From Verrucomicrobiota bacterium (GTDB lineage Bacteria; Verrucomicrobiota; Verrucomicrobiia; Limisphaerales; UBA9464): DNA of 33,821 nt. Every line of letters starts with the position of its first letter. Within the stretch, counting starts at the first letter, position 1. The notes beneath the pieces are model-generated. The model worked only from the letters and a program-made list of their open reading frames with translations, did not search any database and was not told the origin of the DNA. Below are positions 7,691 through 14,943 of the stretch, one piece after another. The position numbers were made by a program, and so were the translations under genes. The DNA lies in the NCBI GenBank assembly GCA_025360495.1, contig JANYCC010000153.1, positions 1 to 33,821 of the forward strand, read 5' to 3'.

Positions 7691-8848
7691 GTGAAGAACC
7701 TGCCCGTCGTCGTCAGCGGGGCGCTGGCCAACAAGCCCTTCAACGGCGGCAATGCGTGGAGCCGCCTGAGCTGGGTGCTGGGTTTCCAGCGGCTGGGATT
7801 TGACGTGTGGTTCGTGGAGCAGATCCGCGGCGCCGAGTGCGTTGACGCCCAGGGCAACCCGGTGGCGTTCGCGGCGTCGGTGAACGCGGGCTATTTCCGC
7901 GCCGTCATGGAGGACTTCGGCCTGACGCACCGCTCACTGCTGGTCTGTGACGACGGTGACGAGGTGGTGGGAGTGCCGCTGGAGGAGGCCCGGTCGAGGC
8001 TGGGAGGCGGCTGCCTGCTGTTCAACATCAGCGGGCATCTGGTGCATCCCGAACTGCGGGCCGCCGCCACCCTCCGGATTTATTATGACGACGATCCGGG
8101 CCATACGCAGATGTGGGAGGACGCCGGCAAGGAGGGGGCACGGTTGGGGAATCACGATCATTATCTGACCCTCGGGTGCAACGTGGGCGCGGCGGATTGC
8201 CTGATACCGACGGGTGGGCGCACCTGGCATCCCACGCGACCCCCGGTCGGACTGGAGCAATGGCCGGTGGTGGCGCCGGGGGATTTCCAAGGGTTCACCA
8301 CCGTGGCCTCCTGGCGCGGGGCTTATGGGGTGATGCGGCATGGTGGGCGGACGTTCGGCCAGAAAGCCCATGAGTTCCGCAAGGTCCTGGAGTTGCCCCG
8401 ACGGTGCCGCCATCGTTTCGAGCTGGCGCTGCAGATTCATCCGGCGGACCAACCCGACATCGACCGCCTGCAGGCCCACGGATGGGACCTGAGTGATCCG
8501 AGGGCCGCATCGGGCACCCCTGCGGAATTCCGGCATTATATCCAGGGATCGGGGGCCGAGTTCTCGGTGGCGCAGGGCATTTATGTCGACACCCACAGCG
8601 GTTGGTTCAGTGACCGCACGGTCCGGTATCTCGCTTCGGGGCGGCCGGCGCTGGTGCAGGACACCGGGTTGGGCCGACACTATCCGGTGGGGAAAGGACT
8701 GTTGACCTTCCGGACCCTGGACGAAGCGGTGGAGGGGGCCGCGCGGATTGCGGCGGATTATCCCCGACAATGTGGCTTTGCCCGGGAACTGGCCCGGGAA
8801 TTCTTCGACTCCGACCGGGTGCTGGGAGGGATCCTATCGGCCCTCTGA
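7691..8848 (+). CDS. Glycosyltransferase-like protein, paralogue A
   Basis: A 385-residue protein starting at GTG 7691, right after the lipoprotein stop. It starts with a Rossmann strand (NLPVVVSGALANKPFNGGNAWSRLSWVLGFQRLGFDVWFVEQ). It ends with a GT-B-like segment: YVDTHSGWFSDRTVRYLASG, RPALVQDTG, VGKGLLTF. I recognise this as the glycosyltransferase-type family in which the C-terminal S-RPxxxQDTG stretch sits where a nucleotide-sugar site would be; CAZy family and substrate are unknown. It aligns along its full length with the product at 10033-11187 (shared YFRxVMxxxGLxxRS, LFNxSGxL, DADCL/AADCL, GRTW, YGQKAHxFR/SLR, ARxxFDSDxVLG). It ends convergently with the methyltransferase, 43 nt away. 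Confidence 0.78.
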   Translation: MKNLPVVVSGALANKPFNGGNAWSRLSWVLGFQRLGFDVWFVEQIRGAECVDAQGNPVAFAASVNAGYFRAVMEDFGLTHRSLLVCDDGDEVVGVPLEEARSRLGGGCLLFNISGHLVHPELRAAATLRIYYDDDPGHTQMWEDAGKEGARLGNHDHYLTLGCNVGAADCLIPTGGRTWHPTRPPVGLEQWPVVAPGDFQGFTTVASWRGAYGVMRHGGRTFGQKAHEFRKVLELPRRCRHRFELALQIHPADQPDIDRLQAHGWDLSDPRAASGTPAEFRHYIQGSGAEFSVAQGIYVDTHSGWFSDRTVRYLASGRPALVQDTGLGRHYPVGKGLLTFRTLDEAVEGAARIAADYPRQCGFARELAREFFDSDRVLGGILSAL

Positions 8849-8891
8849 GAACGGAGGACGACAGGTATGAGACCGTGGAAGGCCGTGCGGT

Positions 8892-9794
8892 TCACCAGTG
8901 GGGTTTGACGACGATCCCGTGGGCTTTTCCGACCAGATCGATCTCGGCGTGGAGGGAACGTTTGAAGCAGCGGACCTCATCCATCCCGATCAGGTGATCC
9001 GCGAGGGCGCGGGTCAGTTCGGGTTTGTCCGGAAGGGCTTCGGCCAATTCGCGGCGGATCCGGGAGATGAATCCGGACTGTTCCTCGGGGGCGGGGGGAT
9101 AAGGGTCGGTGAAAAGCAGGCGGTTGACGCGGAAATCGGGCGACAATCTCTGGAAGTATTCGCGGATGTCCCCGCCCGCATACTCCTTCCAGTGCGGCCC
9201 ATAGGTGTTGGTCTCGAGAAGGCGGTCGATCTGGATCCCGGAACTCCGTCCGCGCAGGAGGCTCTTGGCGTCGTCGAGGAAGGCGGCCACGTGGTAATTG
9301 GGCGTGGTGACGATGATCCGTCCGCCGGGGCGCAGCAACCGGTAGAGCACCGACCACATCCGGACCGGGTTGAAGGTGATGTGCTCGAGGATCTCCGTGA
9401 ACAGGATCAGGTCGAAGGAATCCATCGGGAGCGACTCCAGTTCCACGGGATCGGAGAGGTCGCGATACGGCTTCAGGCGGATGCCATGATCCGCGGCCAT
9501 GGCCTGGACCGCGGGATTCGTCAGCGTGTCATTGATGGCGAGGTCGCTGGCCGTCACCTCGAAGCCGCTCAGGGCATAACAGATCGCGTTGTGCAGCCAG
9601 TGGGCGCCGATATCCAGCACGCGCCGCCCATCCCCGGGACTCCACTGCTCCGAGACGAGGGAATGGGTCGTCAGGAAGCGCTTGATGTGCGCCTTCAGGT
9701 AGTCGGAGGCGGGAATGCCATGGCTGTCGCAGATGCGCAGGACGGATTCCGGGGTCGGGTTTTCGGGCGTCGGGCCCGGGGGGTTGCTGCTCAT
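8892..9794 (-). CDS. Class I SAM-dependent methyltransferase
   Basis: A 300-residue protein with ATG at 9794. The frame stays open upstream but encodes a Pro/His-rich, unlikely sequence. A class I methyltransferase fold is visible: motif I as RRVLDIGAHWLHNA (residues 58-70), then FEVTASDL, FDLILFTEILEHITF (post-motif region with the acidic and histidine residues) and LYRLLRPGGRIIVTTPNYH. Motif I is unusual, with AHWLHNA in place of the common GxGxG spacing, though the DIG core is kept. It lies on the opposite strand between two paralogous glycosyltransferase-like genes, so a role in methylating the glycan or its precursor is a reasonable guess. The acceptor is unknown. Confidence 0.87.
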   Translation of the reverse strand: MSSNPPGPTPENPTPESVLRICDSHGIPASDYLKAHIKRFLTTHSLVSEQWSPGDGRRVLDIGAHWLHNAICYALSGFEVTASDLAINDTLTNPAVQAMAADHGIRLKPYRDLSDPVELESLPMDSFDLILFTEILEHITFNPVRMWSVLYRLLRPGGRIIVTTPNYHVAAFLDDAKSLLRGRSSGIQIDRLLETNTYGPHWKEYAGGDIREYFQRLSPDFRVNRLLFTDPYPPAPEEQSGFISRIRRELAEALPDKPELTRALADHLIGMDEVRCFKRSLHAEIDLVGKAHGIVVKPHW

Positions 9795-9882
9795 GGTGTC
9801 TGACCTTCGCCAAAGAGGGTCCGTCCCGGGGCGCGGGTGCCGGGGACAGGGCGGGGAGTGGCGAGGGGGGGATGGGGATGGG

Positions 9883-9888
9883 ATTATA
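9883..9888 (-). promoter_or_regulatory. Possible -10 element for the methyltransferase gene
   Basis: The minus strand reads TATAAT here, inside a rare A/T-rich patch (9883-9893), about 90 nt before the methyltransferase ATG. A TTGCAC lies upstream but only 11 nt away, too close for a standard -35 box. Treated as a weak candidate only. Confidence 0.25.
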
Positions 9889-10032
9889 TAAAAGTGCCCG
9901 TGCAATGGTGGCCGTTGACGATCCGCCGGCGGGAGCCCCGGCCCGGAAAGACGGCCGATGCCAGACGTTGCCCTCCGGGGTTTCCGGTGTCAAGGTTTCC
10001 CCTGCGTGGGTAGGGATGACACCCGTACAAGC

Positions 10033-11187
10033 GTGAGCACCAAGTCCATCATCATCGTCAGCGGCATGATCGCGGCCGACCCGGGGCAGGGCGGGGCCGT
10101 CTGGGCGGTGCTGCAATACCTGCTCGGACTGGAACGGCTGGGCCACGAGGTCCTGTTCATCGAGCCGATCCGGGCCGCCTCCCTGCGCCCGGCCGGGGCC
10201 CCGCTGGCGGCCTCGGAGAACGCGCGCTATTTCCGACGGGTGATGGCGGAGCACGGCCTCGGGCAGCGGTCGTCATTATGGCTGTCGGGGACCGGTGAAT
10301 CCGTCGGGCTTTCCGTGGGCCGGCTCCGGGAGGCCTCGGGGCGTGCCGGCGTGTTGTTCAACCTCTCGGGCATGCTCGCATTCGGGGACCTGGGGGGGCA
10401 AATCCCGATCCGCGTGTATGTCGATCTCGACCCGGCATTCAACCAGTTGTGGAGCGCGACGCAGGGCATCGACATGCGGTTTGGCGGTCACACGCATTTT
10501 GTGACCGTCGGGTTGGCGATCGGCGATGCGGATTGCCTGGTGCCGGATTGCGGGAGGACCTGGATCCGGACCCTGCAACCGGTCGTGCTGCAGCACTGGC
10601 CGCCCGCCGGGGCGCTGTGTCACGATGCGCTCACCACCGTGGCCAACTGGCGCGGGTACGGGTCGATCGAGCACGGTGGGGTCACGTATGGACAGAAGGC
10701 CCATTCGCTCCGCCCCCTCTTCGGCCTGCCCCGGCGGACCCCCGAGAAATTCCGTTTGGCGCTCGCGATCCACCCCGATGAGACGCGGGACCTCGCGGCG
10801 CTCGCGGAGAACGGTTGGGAGTTGGTCGATCCGGCACTGGTGACGGGCACGCCGTCGGACTACCGCGATTTCGTCGCCGGTTCGCGTGCGGAGTTCGGCG
10901 TTGCCAAGAGCGGCTATGTGGCCTCCCGGTGCGGATGGTTCAGCGATCGGAGCGCCTGTTATCTCGCGTCGGGGCGCCCGGTGATCGCGCAGGATACCGG
11001 GTTCAGCCGGCATCTGCCGACGGGCCGGGGACTTTTCCGGTTCACCGACGCCGACGGGGTGTTGGCGGCCCTCGACTCGCTGCGCAGCGATTATGCGGGC
11101 CACCGGCGGGCGGCCCGGGGCATTGCCGAGGATCATTTTGATTCCGACAAAGTCTTGGGCCGACTGCTGGACGAGGTGGGCGCATGA
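10033..11187 (+). CDS. Glycosyltransferase-like protein, paralogue B
   Basis: A 384-residue protein. The GTG at 10033 was chosen because it gives an N-terminus (STKSIIIVSGMIAADPGQGGAVW) in register with paralogue A. An in-frame ATG at 9958 would add 25 unconvincing residues. Landmarks are GLERLGHEVLFIEPI, YFRRVMAEHGLGQRS, VLFNLSGML, VYVDLDPAFNQLW, GGHTHFVTVGL, YGQKAHSLRPLF, GWFSDRSACYLASG and RPVIAQDTGFSRHLPTGRG. The last is typical of the C-terminal nucleotide-sugar lobe of GT-B-like proteins. It overlaps the kinase gene by ATGA and heads a three-gene operon. Presumed to act in glycan or glycolipid synthesis; substrate not deducible. Confidence 0.8.
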   Translation: MSTKSIIIVSGMIAADPGQGGAVWAVLQYLLGLERLGHEVLFIEPIRAASLRPAGAPLAASENARYFRRVMAEHGLGQRSSLWLSGTGESVGLSVGRLREASGRAGVLFNLSGMLAFGDLGGQIPIRVYVDLDPAFNQLWSATQGIDMRFGGHTHFVTVGLAIGDADCLVPDCGRTWIRTLQPVVLQHWPPAGALCHDALTTVANWRGYGSIEHGGVTYGQKAHSLRPLFGLPRRTPEKFRLALAIHPDETRDLAALAENGWELVDPALVTGTPSDYRDFVAGSRAEFGVAKSGYVASRCGWFSDRSACYLASGRPVIAQDTGFSRHLPTGRGLFRFTDADGVLAALDSLRSDYAGHRRAARGIAEDHFDSDKVLGRLLDEVGA

Positions 11188-12239
11188 ATGCACTCGCATC
11201 CGACCCGGAACATCAGGTCGGCCCTGACGAACTCCGAGGCGCCTTGGAGGAGGTGCTGCAGCGCCACTTCCGGCGGCCCCGACGGGTCCGACAGTTGCAG
11301 CGGCGCCGGAGTGATTATTCGTCCTCTTATACGATCGATGACCTGGACGTCCTGCTGGACCAGGACCAGTCCCTGCAGTTGGTCCTGAAGGACCTGAGCC
11401 CTTCCTCGCTGCTGCAAATGGCGCGGCAGGTCCGTCCCCATTTCCTGTATGAACCGCGACGGGAGATCGAGACTTATGAGCGGATCCTGGCGGTCGAGGA
11501 TTGGGGGACGCCCGTGTGGTTTGGGGCCGTGGTCTCGGGCGGATCGGAGCGTTACTGGCTTTTCCTGGAACGGGTGGAAGGCGTGCCCCTCTGGCAGATC
11601 GGCCCGATGGAGGTGTGGGAGGACGCCGCCCGCTGGCTCGCGCGGATGCACACCGCATTTGATGCCCGGCAACGCTCCCACGGGCATCCCGGCCTGGCGC
11701 ATCTCCTGAGGTATGATGAGGCGTTTTTCCAAACCTGGATGACCCGCGCGGAGGGATTCCTGCGGTCCGGGCCCGCGTCCGATTCCCCCGTGACGGGCCG
11801 GCGTTTCGCGCGATTGGCAGAACATTATCCCACCGTGATCCGCCGTCTGACGGCCCTGCCCGCGACCCTCATCCATGGGGAATATTATCCCTCGAACATC
11901 CTCGTCCGGTCCCAGGGTGAAGGAGTCGGCCAGATCTGCCCGGTGGATTGGGAACTGGCGGCGATCGGTTCCGGATTGATTGATCTGGCGGCCCTGACGT
12001 CGGGCGACTGGAATGACCGGCAGCGCGAGCGGATGGTGTCGGCCTACCGCGATGAATCGGGTTTGGCAGGGGTCGGGGGTTGTTCGCTGGCAGAGTTGAT
12101 CGAGACGATCGATCATTGCCGTTTGCACCTGGCCATCCAGTTGTTGGGATGGGCATCCGATTGGGCCCCCCCGGAAGAACACACTCACAACTGGCTGGCG
12201 GAGGCCCTCCGACTCGCCGATCGGCTGGGAATCGGATGA
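11184..12239 (+). CDS. APH-fold small-molecule kinase
   Basis: A 351-residue aminoglycoside phosphotransferase/choline kinase-fold protein, which would transfer phosphate from ATP to a sugar or other small hydroxyl compound. The catalytic loop is IHGEYYPSNIL (His231, Glu233, Asn238), with Glu replacing the usual Asp of HGD-xxxxN. I recall Glu at this place in some related groups, so loss of activity is not implied. The metal-binding segment is CPVDWELAAIGSGLIDLAAL (Asp255, Asp267). The N-lobe carries LQLVLKDL, a plausible ATP-binding lysine, and ETYERIL. ATGA overlaps on both sides tie it to the glycosyltransferase-like and deacetylase genes. The substrate is therefore more likely a sugar intermediate than an antibiotic. 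Confidence 0.85.
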   Translation: MNALASDPEHQVGPDELRGALEEVLQRHFRRPRRVRQLQRRRSDYSSSYTIDDLDVLLDQDQSLQLVLKDLSPSSLLQMARQVRPHFLYEPRREIETYERILAVEDWGTPVWFGAVVSGGSERYWLFLERVEGVPLWQIGPMEVWEDAARWLARMHTAFDARQRSHGHPGLAHLLRYDEAFFQTWMTRAEGFLRSGPASDSPVTGRRFARLAEHYPTVIRRLTALPATLIHGEYYPSNILVRSQGEGVGQICPVDWELAAIGSGLIDLAALTSGDWNDRQRERMVSAYRDESGLAGVGGCSLAELIETIDHCRLHLAIQLLGWASDWAPPEEHTHNWLAEALRLADRLGIG

Positions 12240-12949
12240 GCACGGAACGTCGGTTGATCATCAATGCGGATGACTTCGGGCTCAGCGCCGGTGTCAACCG
12301 GGGCATCATCCGTGCGCACGAGGACGGCGTGCTGACGAGTGCGAGTCTCATGGTGCGCGGCGCGGCGGTCGGCGCGGCGGCCGATTATGCCCGGGGCCAT
12401 CCGCGGCTCTCAGTGGGCCTGCACTTGGATTTGGGCGAATGGGCTTATGGGGCTGAGGGTTGGCTCCCCGTCTATCAGGTGGTTGATGTCACTGATCTCC
12501 ACGCCGTCGGTGCCGAAGTGAACCGTCAACTGGCCGGGTTCCGTGAATGGATGGGGCGTGATCCGACCCATCTCGACTCACACCAGCACGTGCATCTGAC
12601 CGAGCCGATCCTGGGCCTGATGCGACGGGAGGCGTGCGGAATGGGGATCGTCCTGCGCCGCGTGGGGCATGAAGTGCGTTACTGTGGCGATTTCTACGGA
12701 CAATCCAACCGGGGCGATCCCTGTCATGGCTACATCGGGGTCGAGGCGTTGATCCGGAACATAGCGGGGCTTCCGGTGGGGGTGACCGAGATGGGATGCC
12801 ACCCGGGCGAGGACGGGGATGTGGATTCGGTTTATCGAGACGAACGTGCGATCGAGGTCCGGACCCTCTGTGATCCGCGGGTGCGCACGGCGATCACTGA
12901 TGCGGGGGTGCTACTGTGCTCGTTCGCCGGGTGGAGGGGCGACCCCTAA
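12236..12949 (+). CDS. YdjC/ChbG-family carbohydrate deacetylase
   Basis: A 237-residue protein starting at the ATGA overlap with the kinase. The family hydrolyses N-acetyl groups from sugars such as chitooligosaccharides using a divalent metal. Its signature residues are all present: INADDFGLSAGVNRGI (Asp12, Asp13), VGLHLDLGEW (His63), HLDSHQHVHL (Asp114, His116, His118, His120) and EMGCHPGE (His189). There is no signal peptide, so it should act in the cytoplasm on a small substrate or lipid-linked sugar. The context of glycosyltransferase, kinase and deacetylase suggests processing of an N-acetylhexosamine intermediate. That reading is inference; the family assignment is secure. Confidence 0.93.
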   Translation: MSTERRLIINADDFGLSAGVNRGIIRAHEDGVLTSASLMVRGAAVGAAADYARGHPRLSVGLHLDLGEWAYGAEGWLPVYQVVDVTDLHAVGAEVNRQLAGFREWMGRDPTHLDSHQHVHLTEPILGLMRREACGMGIVLRRVGHEVRYCGDFYGQSNRGDPCHGYIGVEALIRNIAGLPVGVTEMGCHPGEDGDVDSVYRDERAIEVRTLCDPRVRTAITDAGVLLCSFAGWRGDP

Positions 12950-12963
12950 GGAGGAATCCAACC

Positions 12964-12990
12964 GCGGATGACAGGGATGACGCGGATCAA
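12964..12990. repeat. Three-unit 9-nt tandem tract (GCGGATGAC type)
   Basis: Three consecutive 9-mers, GCGGATGAC, AGGGATGAC and GCGGATCAA, lie between two convergent genes. They resemble the dispersed intergenic CGGAT-type 9-nt-period tracts I associate with several high-GC phyla. Only one tract of this kind is visible here, so genome-wide dispersal is not shown by this window. Confidence 0.6.
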
Positions 12991-13065
12991 CCCGAAAGAA
13001 TGCCCTCGTGCCTCCACGTCATCTCTGGTGGCGGCGGTTCATTTTCGGGAAGCGGCGCGGGAGTG

Positions 13066-13869
13066 TTAGGAAGCGGAATCCTGTCGGTCGGCCGACCGGG
13101 CGGGTTTCTTGTTCGGGACCGGGTTTTTTCCGACGGTGGAATGAATCCGGGGCTTGGCCAGCACCCAGCGCCGCATCGCCAATCCCACGGCGACGGACGC
13201 GGCGGTCACGAGCCAGAACACCGCCGGAGCCTCCTGGTTCAGGCCGTGGTTGAAGTTCATGCTGAAAAGACCGGCGACGGCCGTCAGAGGCAGAAAGAGG
13301 GCGGCAATGACATTGAGGCGATGGCTGGCGCGGAGGGCTTCCTGCGCCATCCGTCCCTGTTCCTCCGCCTCCCGCGCGGAACGGTATTGGGCCGCCAGCC
13401 GGACATCCTCCAGCAGCAGTTCATAGTTACGTTCCAGTTCATAGGCGAGGTCCCGGGCCTCGATCAGGAAGGTGTCACCCTTGATCGCCTCCCGGGCCGA
13501 CTGCAGCGCCAGATGGAGGTTCCGGGTTGCCCGGGCCAGAGGGGTGAGCGTCTCCATCAGGTCATAGAGCGGGCCGATGCCGGTCGCCTCCTCGAATTGC
13601 CGGGCCAGGCTGGTTTCCAAGTCGGCATAAACCTGCAGATGGCGTTTCAGTGCCCCGGCTCCGGAACCCCCGCGGCTGACCAGCCACTCACCGGAGGGTT
13701 GACGCCAGAACAGGATGCCCTCGCGGCGTGAGTCGTCGGCCGAGGGCGGCAGGTGCAGGACGAGGAGCACGTGCCCCTCCTCCGCGATGGCCCGTTGACG
13801 CCCATAGGTGGTCTGGCCCAAGCGGAGTCGGATGGGTTCGGGCAGGCTCCAACTCGGGGGGATGATCAT
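13066..13869 (-). CDS. CorA-like divalent cation channel protein with an SMN signature
   Basis: A 267-residue protein with ATG at 13869; the frame is open further upstream but overlaps the hydrolase gene. The N-terminal cytoplasmic domain is short. It continues into long helices (ARQFEEATGIGPLYDLMETL to RASHRLNVIAAL) like the CorA stalk, then two transmembrane segments: LNVIAALFLPLTAVAGLF and AVFWLVTAASVAVGLAM. CorA transporters have Gly-Met-Asn after TM1. Here the DNA reads Ser-Met-Asn-Phe (13252-13263). The C-terminus is basic and unusually long after TM2. Family assignment rests on topology and the MN-F signature; Mg2+ transport is expected but not certain because of the Gly to Ser change. 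It is 16 nt downstream of the hydrolase gene, probably cotranscribed. Confidence 0.8.
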   Translation of the reverse strand: MIIPPSWSLPEPIRLRLGQTTYGRQRAIAEEGHVLLVLHLPPSADDSRREGILFWRQPSGEWLVSRGGSGAGALKRHLQVYADLETSLARQFEEATGIGPLYDLMETLTPLARATRNLHLALQSAREAIKGDTFLIEARDLAYELERNYELLLEDVRLAAQYRSAREAEEQGRMAQEALRASHRLNVIAALFLPLTAVAGLFSMNFNHGLNQEAPAVFWLVTAASVAVGLAMRRWVLAKPRIHSTVGKNPVPNKKPARSADRQDSAS

Positions 13870-13885
13870 GGCGTCGGACCGGTAT

Positions 13886-14677
13886 CTAATGTTTGGTTTC
13901 CCTGGGGCCGGCGGACTCGGTGGAGCGGTGATCCCCTTCGCCCAGTTTGCGATGGAACAGATCCAAAGCCAGGCCATACGATTGCAAGGCCAGCTCCGGA
14001 TCATAGCGGGGTCCCTCGTCCCGGAGGAACGCATGCTGGCCGTTGAACTCGTGCCACGTGAAGGTGACATTGGCATCGGCCAGCGCGTTATAAACCGCCG
14101 CCCGGCCCTCGCGGGGCACATGGGGATCCTGGCGACCCCAGATCATCAGCATCTCGGCGGTCAGCTCGGGGATCCGGGCGAGTGAATCATCGCATTTCCC
14201 CAGGCCGAGCCCGCGTTTGTGGATATCCGTCGCGTAGAAGCACACCCCGGCCAGCACGCCGGGATTCATGGCCGCCCGGAAGGCAAGGTGTCCGCCGATG
14301 CAGATGCCGATCACGCCCAATCGCCCGGTGCAGGCCGGGTGCGTCTTGAGATGGTCCAAGACCGCCTTGGAATCGCCATCGTAGCTGGCGAGTTCCTTCG
14401 TCGTTTTCAGTTCATTGCCCCGATCCGCTCCCGCCTGATCGTAGGCCAGCACGGTGCCGGCCGGGAGGAACTCGTGGTAGATCTCCGGGACCGCGACCAC
14501 GAAACCATGCCCCGCCAGCAAGGCCGCCGTCCGCCGGATCGGGCCGGTGACCTGGAAGATCTCCGAATACAACAGCACCCCCGGATATTTCCCCGCCGCC
14601 GTGGGCCGGTAGATGTAGGTCCGCATCGGACCGGTGGGGGTGGGCAGGTCGACCAGTTCGTTGTCTTTGAGGGTCAT
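13886..14677 (-). CDS. Dienelactone hydrolase-family alpha/beta hydrolase (cytoplasmic)
   Basis: A 263-residue protein with ATG at 14677. The catalytic triad of the family can be read directly: Cys126 in GVIGICIGGH, Asp184 in IWGRQDPHVP and His215 in FNGQHAFLRDEG. Other family marks are YPGVLLYSEIFQ and GFVVAVPEIYHE. No signal peptide is present, unlike the second DLH protein of this window at 25988. The family hydrolyses lactones and related esters; the natural substrate here is unknown. The gene begins a short minus-strand unit with the CorA-like gene and is divergent from the RCC1-repeat gene. Confidence 0.92.
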   Translation of the reverse strand: MTLKDNELVDLPTPTGPMRTYIYRPTAAGKYPGVLLYSEIFQVTGPIRRTAALLAGHGFVVAVPEIYHEFLPAGTVLAYDQAGADRGNELKTTKELASYDGDSKAVLDHLKTHPACTGRLGVIGICIGGHLAFRAAMNPGVLAGVCFYATDIHKRGLGLGKCDDSLARIPELTAEMLMIWGRQDPHVPREGRAAVYNALADANVTFTWHEFNGQHAFLRDEGPRYDPELALQSYGLALDLFHRKLGEGDHRSTESAGPRETKH

Positions 14678-14804
14678 GGATGACGGTGGGGAGGCGGTGG
14701 GATCGCAGTTTCTTGTCGGGCCGAGTTTCAATGGAAACCGGCCGGGGCGCAAAGAAGAACAGGATGACCTCCGGGATGCCGACGGACGGGCGGATGCCCA
14801 AGTC

Positions 14805-14820
14805 GTGACAGTTGTGTCAT
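14805..14820. promoter_or_regulatory. Inverted repeat GTGACA-N4-TGTCAT, possible operator
   Basis: GTGACA and TGTCAT are separated by GTTG, giving five perfect pairs (TGACA/TGTCA) and one mismatch. It lies in the 266-nt divergent region between the hydrolase and RCC1-repeat genes, about 125 nt from either start. Nothing else stands out in that region. A regulator site is possible; chance is not excluded. Confidence 0.3.
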
Positions 14821-14943
14821 GAAATAGTTGCCGGATGCCTCACTGCACGGAATGAAACATGCTTAAACCCGGCCCGTCCCCACGGTGGCCCCGGACGACC
14901 CGAGATGTTCGGAGTCCGGGTCCTGGGAGGTGACGATACCGAC

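Noticed and set aside
9958-10032. An upstream ATG for glycosyltransferase-like paralogue B
   Set aside because: The extra 25 residues have no match in paralogue A, while GTG 10033 brings the two into register.
12968-13069. A 33-codon open frame with a perfect AAGGAGG 13 nt upstream, just after the deacetylase stop
   Set aside because: It consists largely of the 9-nt repeat tract, runs into the end of the convergent CorA-like gene, and has no recognisable features.
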